The notes beneath the pieces are model-generated. The model searched no databases and had not been told where the DNA came from. It saw only the letters and a program-made list of their open reading frames with translations. DNA of 33,547 nucleotides, taken from positions 1 to 33,547 of the forward strand of contig JABJGO010000025.1 of assembly GCA_018662225.1 (NCBI GenBank), read 5' to 3'. The stretch comes from Rhodospirillales bacterium. Lineage in GTDB: Bacteria; Pseudomonadota; Alphaproteobacteria; Rhodospirillales; Casp-alpha2. Below, piece after piece: positions 15,908 through 23,639 of this stretch (positions within the stretch are counted from its first letter, which is position 1; every line of letters begins with the position of its first letter). The translations under genes were made by a program, and so were the position numbers.

Positions 15908-17346
15908 TTTTTGCCCCGCACGATATCCACGCCCAGGTCTCGTATTTTCTTGCGTAATGTATTGCGATTGAGGCCGAGCACAGCGGCAGCCTTGACCTGG
16001 TTACCACCTGTTGCTTCCAGGGTTAGCGAGATCAGGGGTTTTTCCACCTCGCGCAAAATACGATCATACAGTCCTGATGCAGGCAGCTTTCCCCGGTGTG
16101 CACGGAAATAATCGCTGATATGGCGCTCGGCTGAGCCACCCAATCCACCGGAATCTCCGCCGACACTGGACGTTTCGTGTCTCGCATCAATTTCTCCATC
16201 GACCATGTGGCCGGGAATGGTGTCCTCGGGTACCAAAACCGTCAATCTCTGCATGAGGTTCTCAAGTTCGCGCACGTTGCCGGGCCAATTGTGACGCTTC
16301 AGATGTTTGACGGCCTTGTCGGATAACTGTTTTTCCGCAAAGCCAGCCGCCTTGCCGGCTTTTTTAAGGAAGAACTGTGCCAGTTCGGGTATATCGTCGA
16401 TGCGGTCACGCAAGGGAGGGATGCTGAGGGGCACCACATTCAGGCGGAAGAACAAATCTTCGCGAAACTGGCCTTCAGCGATCAGCTGGCGCAAATCTCT
16501 GTGGGTTGCAGCAATGATCCGGGCATTTGTTTTCTGCGGTGTGCGTCCACCGATGGACGTAAATTCACCTTCCTGTAGTACGCGCAACAGCCGGGTTTGT
16601 GCTTCGGACGGCATATCGCCGATTTCATCCAGAAACAGCGTGCCACCGTCGGCCTGGGCGAAGCGCCCGGGGCTGCGTTGCACGGCGCCGGTAAAAGCAC
16701 CTTTCTCGTAGCCAAATAATTCGCTCTCGATCAAGTCGCGCGGAATGGCGGCCATGTTTACAGCAACAAAAGCCTGATCTGCCCGACGACCGAAATCATG
16801 CAGCGCGCGTGCCACCAGTTCCTTGCCGGTGCCACTCTCGCCGGTGATCATGACGGTCAGGTCAGTGTTTAGTAACCGGGCGATGGTGCGGTAAATATCC
16901 TGCATGGCAGGCGACCTGCCGATGATGGGTAGTCGCTCGTCCAGCGCCACCATACCAAACGTGCCTTCATCGCCGGGTGTAGTATCAAGTGCTGCTTTAA
17001 TATTTCTTGTTAATTCATTTATATCAAAAGGTTTTGGCAGGTACTCATAGGCACCCAGTTCAGTGGCTTTGACGGCGGTCATGAGGGTGGTCTGGGCGCT
17101 CATAACAATGATCTTCATGTCAGGTCTGAGCGCCTGGATCTCCGGGATCATATCAAGACCATTACCATCAGGCAGGATCACATCGGTAACCAGCAGGTCG
17201 CCCTCGCCGCTTCGCACTTTATCCATCAGGCTGGTACCGTCGCCTACCGGGATAACGTCATAGCCTGAACGAACCAAAGCTTGCGTAACGACGGTACGAA
17301 TACCACTGTCATCGTCGGCGACCAGAATGGTGGACGTGGTTGCCAT
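15904..17346 (-). CDS. ntrC: Nitrogen regulation response regulator NtrC (NR(I))
   Basis: A 480-residue sigma-54 activator. The receiver has D11-D12, phospho-site D55 and K105. The AAA+ domain has Walker A GESGTGKE (169-176), an intact GAFTGA loop (216-221) and Walker B GGTLFLDEIGDM. The C-terminal FIS helix-turn-helix is NQVKAAAVLGLNRNTLRKKI. It is activated by NtrB under nitrogen limitation and drives transcription of glnA/glnK-type targets. It starts two bases after the ntrB stop and overlaps ntrY by four. Confidence 0.98.
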   Translation of the reverse strand: MATTSTILVADDDSGIRTVVTQALVRSGYDVIPVGDGTSLMDKVRSGEGDLLVTDVILPDGNGLDMIPEIQALRPDMKIIVMSAQTTLMTAVKATELGAYEYLPKPFDINELTRNIKAALDTTPGDEGTFGMVALDERLPIIGRSPAMQDIYRTIARLLNTDLTVMITGESGTGKELVARALHDFGRRADQAFVAVNMAAIPRDLIESELFGYEKGAFTGAVQRSPGRFAQADGGTLFLDEIGDMPSEAQTRLLRVLQEGEFTSIGGRTPQKTNARIIAATHRDLRQLIAEGQFREDLFFRLNVVPLSIPPLRDRIDDIPELAQFFLKKAGKAAGFAEKQLSDKAVKHLKRHNWPGNVRELENLMQRLTVLVPEDTIPGHMVDGEIDARHETSSVGGDSGGLGGSAERHISDYFRAHRGKLPASGLYDRILREVEKPLISLTLEATGGNQVKAAAVLGLNRNTLRKKIRDLGVDIVRGKK

Positions 17347-17348
17347 GG

Positions 17349-18524
17349 CTATAGCATTTCCTCATTTGTATCCACCGGCGTATCCATTGGCGTATCCACA
17401 GTCGTGCCTGTATGAATGGGCAACAAGACCCGGAAGGTGGTTTGACCAGGGATTGATTCGAAATCAATCATGCCGCCATGGTCATGGATTATTTTTGCTG
17501 TCAGGGCGAGGCCCAGGCCACTGCCATTGGGTTTAGACGTGACGAACGGATCAAACAGGTGATCACGTAGTTCGGGTTCAATACCCGGTCCATTGTCCGT
17601 AATCTCGACCACCAGCGGCAGGTTGCGGGGCGCGTCCTCGCCCTCCTTGCCTGGCGATGTGAGCAATCTTACACCCGGCTTGTAGGCTGTGCGTAGTGTG
17701 ATACGCCCGCCCTTGACTGGAACGGCTTCCGCTGCATTTTTGATGAGATTAAGAAACACCTGGATGAGCAGGTCGCGCTCACCGGAAACCAACGGTAACG
17801 ACGGATCATAGTCGGTGACAAACGAAATGTTAGCGGCAAACCCGTTCATGGCCACGTTATGAACCCGGTCCAGCACCTTGTGAATGTTAAGCGCCACCGG
17901 GTGCAGCACCGCGTTCCCTGAAAATTGTCCCATGCGATCAACAAGCGCACAAATTCTATCCACTTCATCGCGGATCAAGTCTGTGAGCTGTCTGTCGGCA
18001 TCAGAGACGTGTTGGTCCAGCAACTGTGATGCACCGCGAATGCCTGACAACGGGTTTTTCACCTCGTGTGCCAGAACCGATGCCATGCCGGATACGGACC
18101 GCGCTGCACCCAGGTAGCCCAGACGACGGTCCATCTGCTGCGTGACCGTGGTCTCAATAATCCGTAACGCCACCCAGCCACCTGATTCCGGTATAGGCGA
18201 TGCGGCTACATCCATGTAGATGCCATGACCAGTCCGTGGATTGAACACATCAATTCCGTGTTCCGTGATAACGATGTCTTTGGTGCTGGCACGCAGGCTG
18301 ATGGATTCCAGATCGGACAGCTCAGGGGCTACCCTGCTCAAGGCTTCACCGCGCATGCTTTCCAGGCTTCTTCCCACCAACTGCTCTGCCGCAGAATTAG
18401 CGTTTAGAATGCTGCCTTCGGCATTGAGACCCAGCACCGCCACGTCCAGTGCATTGAACACAGCCGTCAAGTCGACTGAGGCTTTTGCCCCACCTTCGAC
18501 GAGTTTCAGTTTTGGCTCAGGCAT
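17349..18524 (-). CDS. ntrB: Nitrogen regulation sensor kinase NtrB (NR(II))
   Basis: A soluble histidine kinase/phosphatase of about 391 residues that controls NtrC in response to PII. It has an N-terminal PAS domain (VFNALDVAVLGLNAEGSILN), the HisKA box VLAHEVKNPLSGIRGASQLL with H153, and an ATPase domain with LIKNAAEAV, ITDNGPGIEPEL and GSGLGLALTAKI. No membrane segment is seen, as expected. The ATG at 18524 (MPEPKLKLVEGG) is chosen over the upstream in-frame start at 18593: it lies one base after the dusB stop, and the upstream extension is only dusB coding sequence read in another frame. Confidence 0.95.
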   Translation of the reverse strand: MPEPKLKLVEGGAKASVDLTAVFNALDVAVLGLNAEGSILNANSAAEQLVGRSLESMRGEALSRVAPELSDLESISLRASTKDIVITEHGIDVFNPRTGHGIYMDVAASPIPESGGWVALRIIETTVTQQMDRRLGYLGAARSVSGMASVLAHEVKNPLSGIRGASQLLDQHVSDADRQLTDLIRDEVDRICALVDRMGQFSGNAVLHPVALNIHKVLDRVHNVAMNGFAANISFVTDYDPSLPLVSGERDLLIQVFLNLIKNAAEAVPVKGGRITLRTAYKPGVRLLTSPGKEGEDAPRNLPLVVEITDNGPGIEPELRDHLFDPFVTSKPNGSGLGLALTAKIIHDHGGMIDFESIPGQTTFRVLLPIHTGTTVDTPMDTPVDTNEEML

Positions 18525-18525
18525 T

Positions 18526-19512
18526 TTATGCGGCCAGTCTGTCAACCAATGGGTCGTAGAAATCCCGGATGAGCGTTTTGACTCCGTCCGCATCGGGGCA
18601 GTGATTAACCGCGCCTCGGAATTCAGCGGATTCGTACAAACCTTTCGAATACCACCCGATGTGCTTACGCGCTACACGGACCGCAATGCTTTCACCGTAA
18701 TGATCCAGCATTTCCTGATAATGTTTCAGCAGGCAGTCACGCTGCGTTGCCAACGTCGGATCAGGCAAGCGCTCACCGGTTTCAAGAAAATGTGCCACCT
18801 GTGCCGGGAACCATGGTCGGCCATACGATCCACGCCCTACCAGCACGCCATCGGCACCAGACAGTTCCATGATTTCGGCCGCATCATCCAGTGTGTTCAC
18901 ATCGCCATTGGCAAACACCGGCAGAGATACCGCATCTTTCACATTTCGAATGAAAGCCCAGTCCGCATGGCCTTTATAAAACTGACATCGGGTACGGCCA
19001 TGCACGGCGACGGCCTTGATGCCGCAATCTTCGGCAATACGGGCCAGCTCCGGGGCATTGCGTGTGTCATCGTCCCAACCGGTCCGCATTTTGAGCGTTA
19101 CCGGGATATTGACCGCGTTAACCGTGGCGGTGAGTAATTTTTCAGCATGTTTCAGATCACGCATGAGGGCTGAACCGGCATCACCATTGACCACTTTTTT
19201 AACCGGGCAGCCCATGTTGATATCGATAATGGCGGCGCCACGTTCTTCATTCAGGCGAGCGGCCTCGGCCATAATATCCGGCTCACAACCAGCCAGTTGA
19301 ACGGACATAGGCTGTTCTTCAGCGCAGTTAGAGGACATTTTCAGGGTTTTCTTGGCAGCATAGACCATGGCCTTGCTGGCAATCATCTCTGATACCACCA
19401 GGCCAACGCCAAAGCCCTTGACCATGCGGCGAAACGGCATGTCGGTAACCCCGGACATAGGGGCCAGGACAATGTTGTTTTCCAGCGGAATATTGCCGAT
19501 CATGATCGTCAT
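18526..19512 (-). CDS. dusB: tRNA-dihydrouridine synthase DusB (NifR3)
   Basis: An FMN enzyme of about 328 residues that reduces uridines in the tRNA D-loop. Family segments are [14 protein letters not shown], the catalytic cysteine in [10 protein letters not shown] (C102), [20 protein letters not shown] and [12 protein letters not shown] followed by [13 protein letters not shown]. The ATG at 19512 has AGGA at suitable spacing and matches the family start ([10 protein letters not shown]); an in-frame start at 19569 would add 19 unsupported residues. It heads the ntr operon, the classical nifR3-ntrBC order. Confidence 0.96.
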   Translation of the reverse strand: MTIMIGNIPLENNIVLAPMSGVTDMPFRRMVKGFGVGLVVSEMIASKAMVYAAKKTLKMSSNCAEEQPMSVQLAGCEPDIMAEAARLNEERGAAIIDINMGCPVKKVVNGDAGSALMRDLKHAEKLLTATVNAVNIPVTLKMRTGWDDDTRNAPELARIAEDCGIKAVAVHGRTRCQFYKGHADWAFIRNVKDAVSLPVFANGDVNTLDDAAEIMELSGADGVLVGRGSYGRPWFPAQVAHFLETGERLPDPTLATQRDCLLKHYQEMLDHYGESIAVRVARKHIGWYSKGLYESAEFRGAVNHCPDADGVKTLIRDFYDPLVDRLAA

Positions 19513-19590
19513 TGCGCATATCCTAGAAATTGGGTGCCTATTTATTAGGCAAAACCATGTAAATTGCAATCATTTTAATGGATTAGGCTG

Positions 19591-20391
19591 TCAGACAGCC
19601 AGTAAAACACTGGTTACAAACTTGACGCCCGGATAGGCCAGCGTGAGCAGCAGATAGGCCGATAGAATAACCCGCATGACCTGATGGCCGCGGACCCCGC
19701 TTTTGGGTTGTGCCACCAACAAGCCACCAATTATCACAAAAGCGGCGACGGCCAGAATCGATTTATGATCGAGCTGGAAGACAGGCCCACCTTGGCTTAG
19801 GGAGGCAGCGATTCCCGTCATTAAACCAACCCCCAGGATCAACTCACCCAATGCCAGCAGCTTGAACTGGAACTGGTTGCAGTCTGATACAGACGGTAAT
19901 TGACGTGTGAAGTCCGTGGGATGTTTGTTCTTAAGGGCGCGTTCCTGAATAAAACCGGCACAAGCCGCACTGGCGGCCAGCGTGACCACGGCATAGGTCA
20001 AAACCGACACAAGGATGTGGAAGACCACCCAGTTGCTGTTAATGGGCAGGGCCTCAGCTGACCCGGTGCTTTCCCACAGAAATGCCGTGATCGCCAGGAT
20101 GGCCATGTAAGGCATGACCACAGGTGCCAGTCGCCAGCCTTCGCGGGCCATGATGACCATGGCCGTGAAGGAGACCAGTGTTGCGGCCACCGTAATCCAT
20201 ATGGCGGTGTCGAAATCCGTTTGCCAGGCACCGCCAGATCTGACGGCCAGCCAAATCAATGGTCCCATGAGCGCCAGCCCTAGCAGGCCCCGGAACCGAA
20301 TGCCGGGTGTCATTTTTCCAGCCAGTGCCACATAAGCGGCAGGCACTACGCAGATACTGGCAATAAGGCTGAACAGGATGTGTTGGTTCAT
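19591..20391 (-). CDS. CcsA/YpjD-type cytochrome c assembly-family membrane protein
   Basis: A 266-residue polytopic inner-membrane protein with about eight hydrophobic segments. The segment NWVVFHILVSVLTYAVVTLAAS and the later LDHKSILAVAAFVIIGGLL match the CcmC/CcsA/ResC superfamily branch typified by E. coli YpjD. It lacks the tryptophan-rich WWD heme-handling motif, so a role in cytochrome c maturation is not established. Many related genomes keep it near ffh or ispDF. It is transcribed divergently from ispDF and upstream of dusB. Confidence 0.78.
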   Translation of the reverse strand: MNQHILFSLIASICVVPAAYVALAGKMTPGIRFRGLLGLALMGPLIWLAVRSGGAWQTDFDTAIWITVAATLVSFTAMVIMAREGWRLAPVVMPYMAILAITAFLWESTGSAEALPINSNWVVFHILVSVLTYAVVTLAASAACAGFIQERALKNKHPTDFTRQLPSVSDCNQFQFKLLALGELILGVGLMTGIAASLSQGGPVFQLDHKSILAVAAFVIIGGLLVAQPKSGVRGHQVMRVILSAYLLLTLAYPGVKFVTSVLLAV

Positions 20392-20518
20392 GATCTTCGT
20401 TAATCCACTTTCTGACGGGTAAAATCGCGCCAGTTCGCCGCTTTGGCAAGCCCCATCATTGCCCCATCATTAAAAGCCAATAGATTGACATTCGCCCCGA
20501 GTTCAATAGATATCAGTG

Positions 20519-21706
20519 ATGGATACAAACCTTTCACCCCAATTGCCTGAAAACCCGTGCATTGCCGTGGTTGTTGCTGCCGGTCGAGGCATGCGGGCAG
20601 GTGGTGACGTGCCAAAGCAGTACCGTGCCATTGGTGGCGTGCCGCTGGTCCGTTTGACGCTGGAAAGCCTGATCCAGCATCCGGGCATTCATGGTGTTTG
20701 CGCGGTTATTCACCCCAACGACGAGGCATTGTTCGAGGAAGCCACTCAGGGTCTTGCGTTATTGCCTGTTGTTTACGGTGGTGCCACCCGCCAGGAATCT
20801 GTGATCAATGGCTTGCGCGGCATAGCGGCACTGGAACCGGGACAGGTGCTGGTGCACGATGGTGCCCGCCCCTACCCGTCACCGGACCTGATCACGCGGG
20901 TGCTTGATGGATTGTCCATGGCCGGTGGTGCTGTTCCGGCCCTTGCCGTGGTCGATACCTTGAAGCGGGGAAACGAAGACAGAATAATTACAGCCACCGA
21001 GCCGCGCGACGGCCTGTGGCGGGCGCAAACACCTCAAGGGTTTAATTTTGCGGCCTTGCTCACAGCCCATGAGAAATTTGTGGGTGATGAGATGACAGAC
21101 GATGCGGCTATCGCTGAAGCCGCTGGTATGCGTGTGATACTGGTGGATGGGGAAGAGCAAAATATCAAGGTCACGACACCTGAAGATTTCGTGCGCGCCG
21201 AACGTTTAGCCAATATCTATGAGCCCCGGTCCGGTATGGGATACGATGTGCACCGATTTTGTGATGGCACCAGCGTTCAGTTATGTGGCGTATCCATCTA
21301 TCACGACCGTGCTCTGGAAGGCCATTCAGACGCCGACGTTGCCATGCACGCGTTGTGTGACGCTCTGTACGGGGCCATCGGGGGTGGTGACATCGGCCTG
21401 CATTTTCCACCGTCTGATGAACAGTGGCGCGGCGCCAGCTCGGAGGTATTTCTGTCTCACGCTATGGAACGGGTTCGGGCCTTGGGTGGGCGTGTGGCCA
21501 ATGTTGATGTGACGATCATTTGCGAAGACCCCAAAATTGGTCCGCACCGGGAGGCCATGCGCACCCGATTGGCCGAGATCACGGGGATGGATATATGGCG
21601 CGTAAACGTAAAGGCCACCACCACGGAACGTCTGGGCTTCACCGGTCGGAAAGAAGGTATTGCCGCCCAGGCCATCGCCACGGTGATGGTGCCCGTTTCA
21701 AATTAA
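20519..21706 (+). CDS. ispDF: Bifunctional IspD/IspF of the MEP isoprenoid pathway
   Basis: A fusion of about 395 residues. The N-terminal domain (to about 230) is 2-C-methyl-D-erythritol 4-phosphate cytidylyltransferase, with the nucleotide-binding motif VVVAAGRGMRAGGDVPKQY, HDGARPYPSPDLI and WRAQTPQGF. The C-terminal domain (from about 237) is 2-C-methyl-D-erythritol 2,4-cyclodiphosphate synthase, with GYDVHRF, the zinc-binding HSDADVAMHALCDALYGA, EDPKIGPHR and KATTTERLGFTGRKEGIAA. Both sets of active-site motifs are intact. The fused form is common in alphaproteobacteria. The ATG at 20519 is preferred to the adjoining GTG at 20516; no strong ribosome binding site is visible. Confidence 0.97.
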   Translation: MDTNLSPQLPENPCIAVVVAAGRGMRAGGDVPKQYRAIGGVPLVRLTLESLIQHPGIHGVCAVIHPNDEALFEEATQGLALLPVVYGGATRQESVINGLRGIAALEPGQVLVHDGARPYPSPDLITRVLDGLSMAGGAVPALAVVDTLKRGNEDRIITATEPRDGLWRAQTPQGFNFAALLTAHEKFVGDEMTDDAAIAEAAGMRVILVDGEEQNIKVTTPEDFVRAERLANIYEPRSGMGYDVHRFCDGTSVQLCGVSIYHDRALEGHSDADVAMHALCDALYGAIGGGDIGLHFPPSDEQWRGASSEVFLSHAMERVRALGGRVANVDVTIICEDPKIGPHREAMRTRLAEITGMDIWRVNVKATTTERLGFTGRKEGIAAQAIATVMVPVSN

Positions 21707-21787
21707 TATTGGTACCGTTAAGGATTTGGCATACCATTTTGCGTATAGACATTCAGATTGTGAAATAACTCGCGGGCAAGATTTCAG

Positions 21788-22083
21788 ATGAATGAACGTA
21801 TCACCAAGTTTCTGGGCAAGAAAAAACGCCTCAAGCGATCACCAGTAGAGGTCCACGGTCCATCGGGCAAACAACGTGCTGGCTGCTTCGAGGCATTGAG
21901 CAGGCTGGTGGTAAATTGCCGCTGTTCGATGAGGAGGGGCAGCGTTATAGCGAGCGTACGATCAAAAGCTGCCTGAACAAGGGATGGGCAGAGCCCTGGT
22001 TCGCCAATCCCCTCAAACCCGATTGGCTGGTTTGCCGACTGACCGATAGCGGTCGCCACATCTTGCACGCTGGTCATCATTAG
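21788..22083 (+). pseudogene. Small winged-helix-like hypothetical protein, frameshifted
   Basis: From the ATG at 21788 one frame reads MNERITKFLGKKKRLKRSPV and on to GPSGKQRA, then degenerates. The -1 frame continues as LLRGIEQAGGKLPLFDEEGQ, RYSERTIKSCLNKGWAEPWF, and ends CRLTDSGRHILHAGHH at the stop 22081-22083. The C-terminal frame has no start codon of its own. One missing base near 21882 (for example GGG written as GG) would join them into a 98-residue protein. The basic N-terminus and the closing leucine-threonine-x-x-glycine-arginine segment resemble winged-helix proteins, but I do not recognise a family. The next gene starts immediately at its stop. It may be a real gene with a sequencing error. 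Confidence 0.65.
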
Positions 22084-22428
22084 GTGGTCGACGGGCCTGA
22101 TGATACGCCCAATGGCGATACACCCAAGTTTGCGATCTGTATTAACCGACGGTTTGGGTCGGATCGCCCCTCCTGCGGAAATCGTGGCAGCGCAGCTATT
22201 GCAGACGCCATCGAAACAGGTGCGCAGGAACGAGGCATCAATGTGACGATTGAGCGCATCGTGTGTTTCGGTATGTGCGCTGATGGTCCGAATATGCGAC
22301 TGGTACCAGGCGGTGCTTTTCACAAAAACGTCAATCTGGATCAGGTGGATGAGATATTAGCCACGCTGGAGTCGGCCTGCGGGCACAAAAAAAAATCTGA
22401 TGACATTCCCGGCATACCGGGCAGTTGA
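22084..22428 (+). CDS. (2Fe-2S) thioredoxin-like ferredoxin domain protein
   Basis: A 114-residue protein with the cysteine pattern of thioredoxin-like 2Fe-2S ferredoxins: C19-x11-C31 then C61-x3-C65 (CFGMC). These match the NuoE / Shethna-type cluster fold and the stand-alone ferredoxins (DUF1636-like). The start is a GTG directly after the stop of the preceding small gene, with no in-frame ATG before the first cysteine, so translational coupling is likely. The redox partner is unknown. The gene is followed by a structured leaderless segment and a terminator at 22556. Confidence 0.8.
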   Translation: MVDGPDDTPNGDTPKFAICINRRFGSDRPSCGNRGSAAIADAIETGAQERGINVTIERIVCFGMCADGPNMRLVPGGAFHKNVNLDQVDEILATLESACGHKKKSDDIPGIPGS

Positions 22429-22456
22429 GCCTCATATTTAAATAAAAATTGGCAAG

Positions 22457-22472
22457 TGTGATGGCGATCACA
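22457..22472. promoter_or_regulatory. Orphan CRP/FNR-type dyad
   Basis: TGTGATGGCGATCACA is TGTGA-N6-TCACA, an exact match to the CRP half-sites. It lies 28 bases after the ferredoxin stop with no plus-strand coding sequence downstream before a terminator. It could control the noncoding transcript proposed at 22430-22591, or be fortuitous. Confidence 0.4.
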
Positions 22473-22555
22473 TCATGCTATTGGCCGTCGTGGCATAAAT
22501 GGATTGTGGAAGCGGCCCTGTTTACAGGGTTCTCCCTTCCCTCAAGAGCGCAGAC

Positions 22556-22591
22556 TGCGGCTGGCATTTATATGCCGGCCGCATTTTTTTT
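22556..22591 (+). terminator. Intrinsic terminator after the ispDF/ferredoxin side
   Basis: TGCGGCTGGCAT pairs with ATGCCGGCCGCA (12 bp with one T-G wobble) across a TTAT loop, followed by eight T residues. The stem overlaps the last codons and the stop codon of the convergent EamA gene. Confidence 0.92.
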
Positions 22592-23482
22592 CTTTCTTTG
22601 CTGCCGCTCACGTACCGAAATTGTGATACCGGCGGTGACGATGATGGCGCACCCTGTCCAGGTCCACACATCCGGAAAATCGCCGAACCAGAAATACCCG
22701 AGCACCGTAATCAGGATGATCGAGCTATAAGATAGCGGGGCCAGAAACGAGGCTTCCGCATAGTCATAGGCCTTGATGAAAAAATAATGGGCCGCAGCAC
22801 CCGCAATACCCATGGCGATCATGATAAGAAGCTGGATCAGGGTTATACCGCTCCAGAAAAATGGCAATGCCAGGGTCAGCACGATGCTACCCACTAGCGC
22901 GGTAAAGGTAAGGGTAACGAGCGGCGGCGAGGTACCAGCAAGTTTTCGGGTCAGCAAGGTATAGGATGCATAGGAAATACCGGTACCGAGCGCAAAAAGT
23001 GTACCGGGGCCTATTTCCTGTGTACCGGGACGGATAATCACAAGGGTGCCAATAAATCCCACCGCCACACATGCGATCCGCACCGGGCCAATTTTCTCGC
23101 CCAGGAAAAACGGCGCCAGAATAGTCACCAGCAGCGGCGCGGTATAGGCCAGCGATTGCGCATCTATCATCGGGCTGTATGACAGCGCCGCAAAGAACGT
23201 GACCGTTGCCACAAGCATAACAGCACCGCGCAATAGCTGCAGCCAGAATCGATCAGGTTTTAGTGCCTGAACGCCATACCGGTTGATGACAAAGGGGAGT
23301 AGAAACATGAGGTGAAAGAAGTAACGCCCCCAGGCAACCTGCATGACGGACATCTCAGCGCTCAAGTATTTGGCCGACGCATCCATAAAGGGCATGACGG
23401 TATAGGCCAGCAAATAAAGGCCGACCCCAATAAGCGGATTGGGCATTAGAACATTAGGCGTCAGCGTTGTTGGAGGCTTCAT
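22568..23482 (-). CDS. EamA/DMT-family permease
   Basis: An inner-membrane transporter of about 304 residues with ten predicted hydrophobic segments in two EamA repeats (first YLLAYTVMPFMDASAKYLS, second TLFALGTGISYASYTLLTRK). The conserved proline and glycine positions near the end of each repeat are visible (PLLVTILAPFFLGEKIG, PLSYSSIILITVLGYFWFGD). DMT proteins mostly export metabolites or amino acids; the substrate is unknown. The ATG at 23482 is preferred over a TTG at 23521. It ends inside the stem of the convergent terminator. It is the last core gene before the tRNA fragment. Confidence 0.87.
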   Translation of the reverse strand: MKPPTTLTPNVLMPNPLIGVGLYLLAYTVMPFMDASAKYLSAEMSVMQVAWGRYFFHLMFLLPFVINRYGVQALKPDRFWLQLLRGAVMLVATVTFFAALSYSPMIDAQSLAYTAPLLVTILAPFFLGEKIGPVRIACVAVGFIGTLVIIRPGTQEIGPGTLFALGTGISYASYTLLTRKLAGTSPPLVTLTFTALVGSIVLTLALPFFWSGITLIQLLIMIAMGIAGAAAHYFFIKAYDYAEASFLAPLSYSSIILITVLGYFWFGDFPDVWTWTGCAIIVTAGITISVRERQQRKKKNAAGI

Positions 23483-23581
23483 GGTTGCTATAGGGGGTTG
23501 TTTTTGTTGGGGACATAGCAAAGCTAAATTGCCCGCGTGTCCAACAATATTACCAATATAGCTATCGACCTTGGTCCAAGA

Positions 23582-23628
23582 TGGTCGGGGCGGCGAGATT
23601 CGAACTCACGACCCCTTCACCCCCAGTG
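23582..23628 (-). tRNA. tRNA-Pro(GGG) 3' fragment, probable attachment-site repeat
   Basis: Reading the minus strand, this stretch has the anticodon loop CTGGGGG (anticodon GGG), the 3' anticodon stem TGAAG, a GGGTC variable loop and a T arm GTGAG-TTCGAAT-CTCGC. It ends with the 3' acceptor strand CGCCCCG, discriminator A and encoded CCA. Identity stops two bases into the 5' anticodon stem, and the D arm and 5' acceptor are missing, so it is not a functional tRNA. A fragment running from anticodon loop to CCA is the usual core copied when an integrase uses a tRNA gene as target. The dmfA2 gene begins immediately to its right. Confidence 0.85.
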
Positions 23629-23639
23629 GCGCTACGACA

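Noticed and set aside
18241-19137. 298-codon open frame on the plus strand
   Set aside because: Antisense to ntrB and dusB, both firmly identified; no recognisable motif.
19536-19550. GCCTA-N5-TAGGC dyad upstream of dusB
   Set aside because: Only five base pairs with an AT-rich loop and no supporting context.
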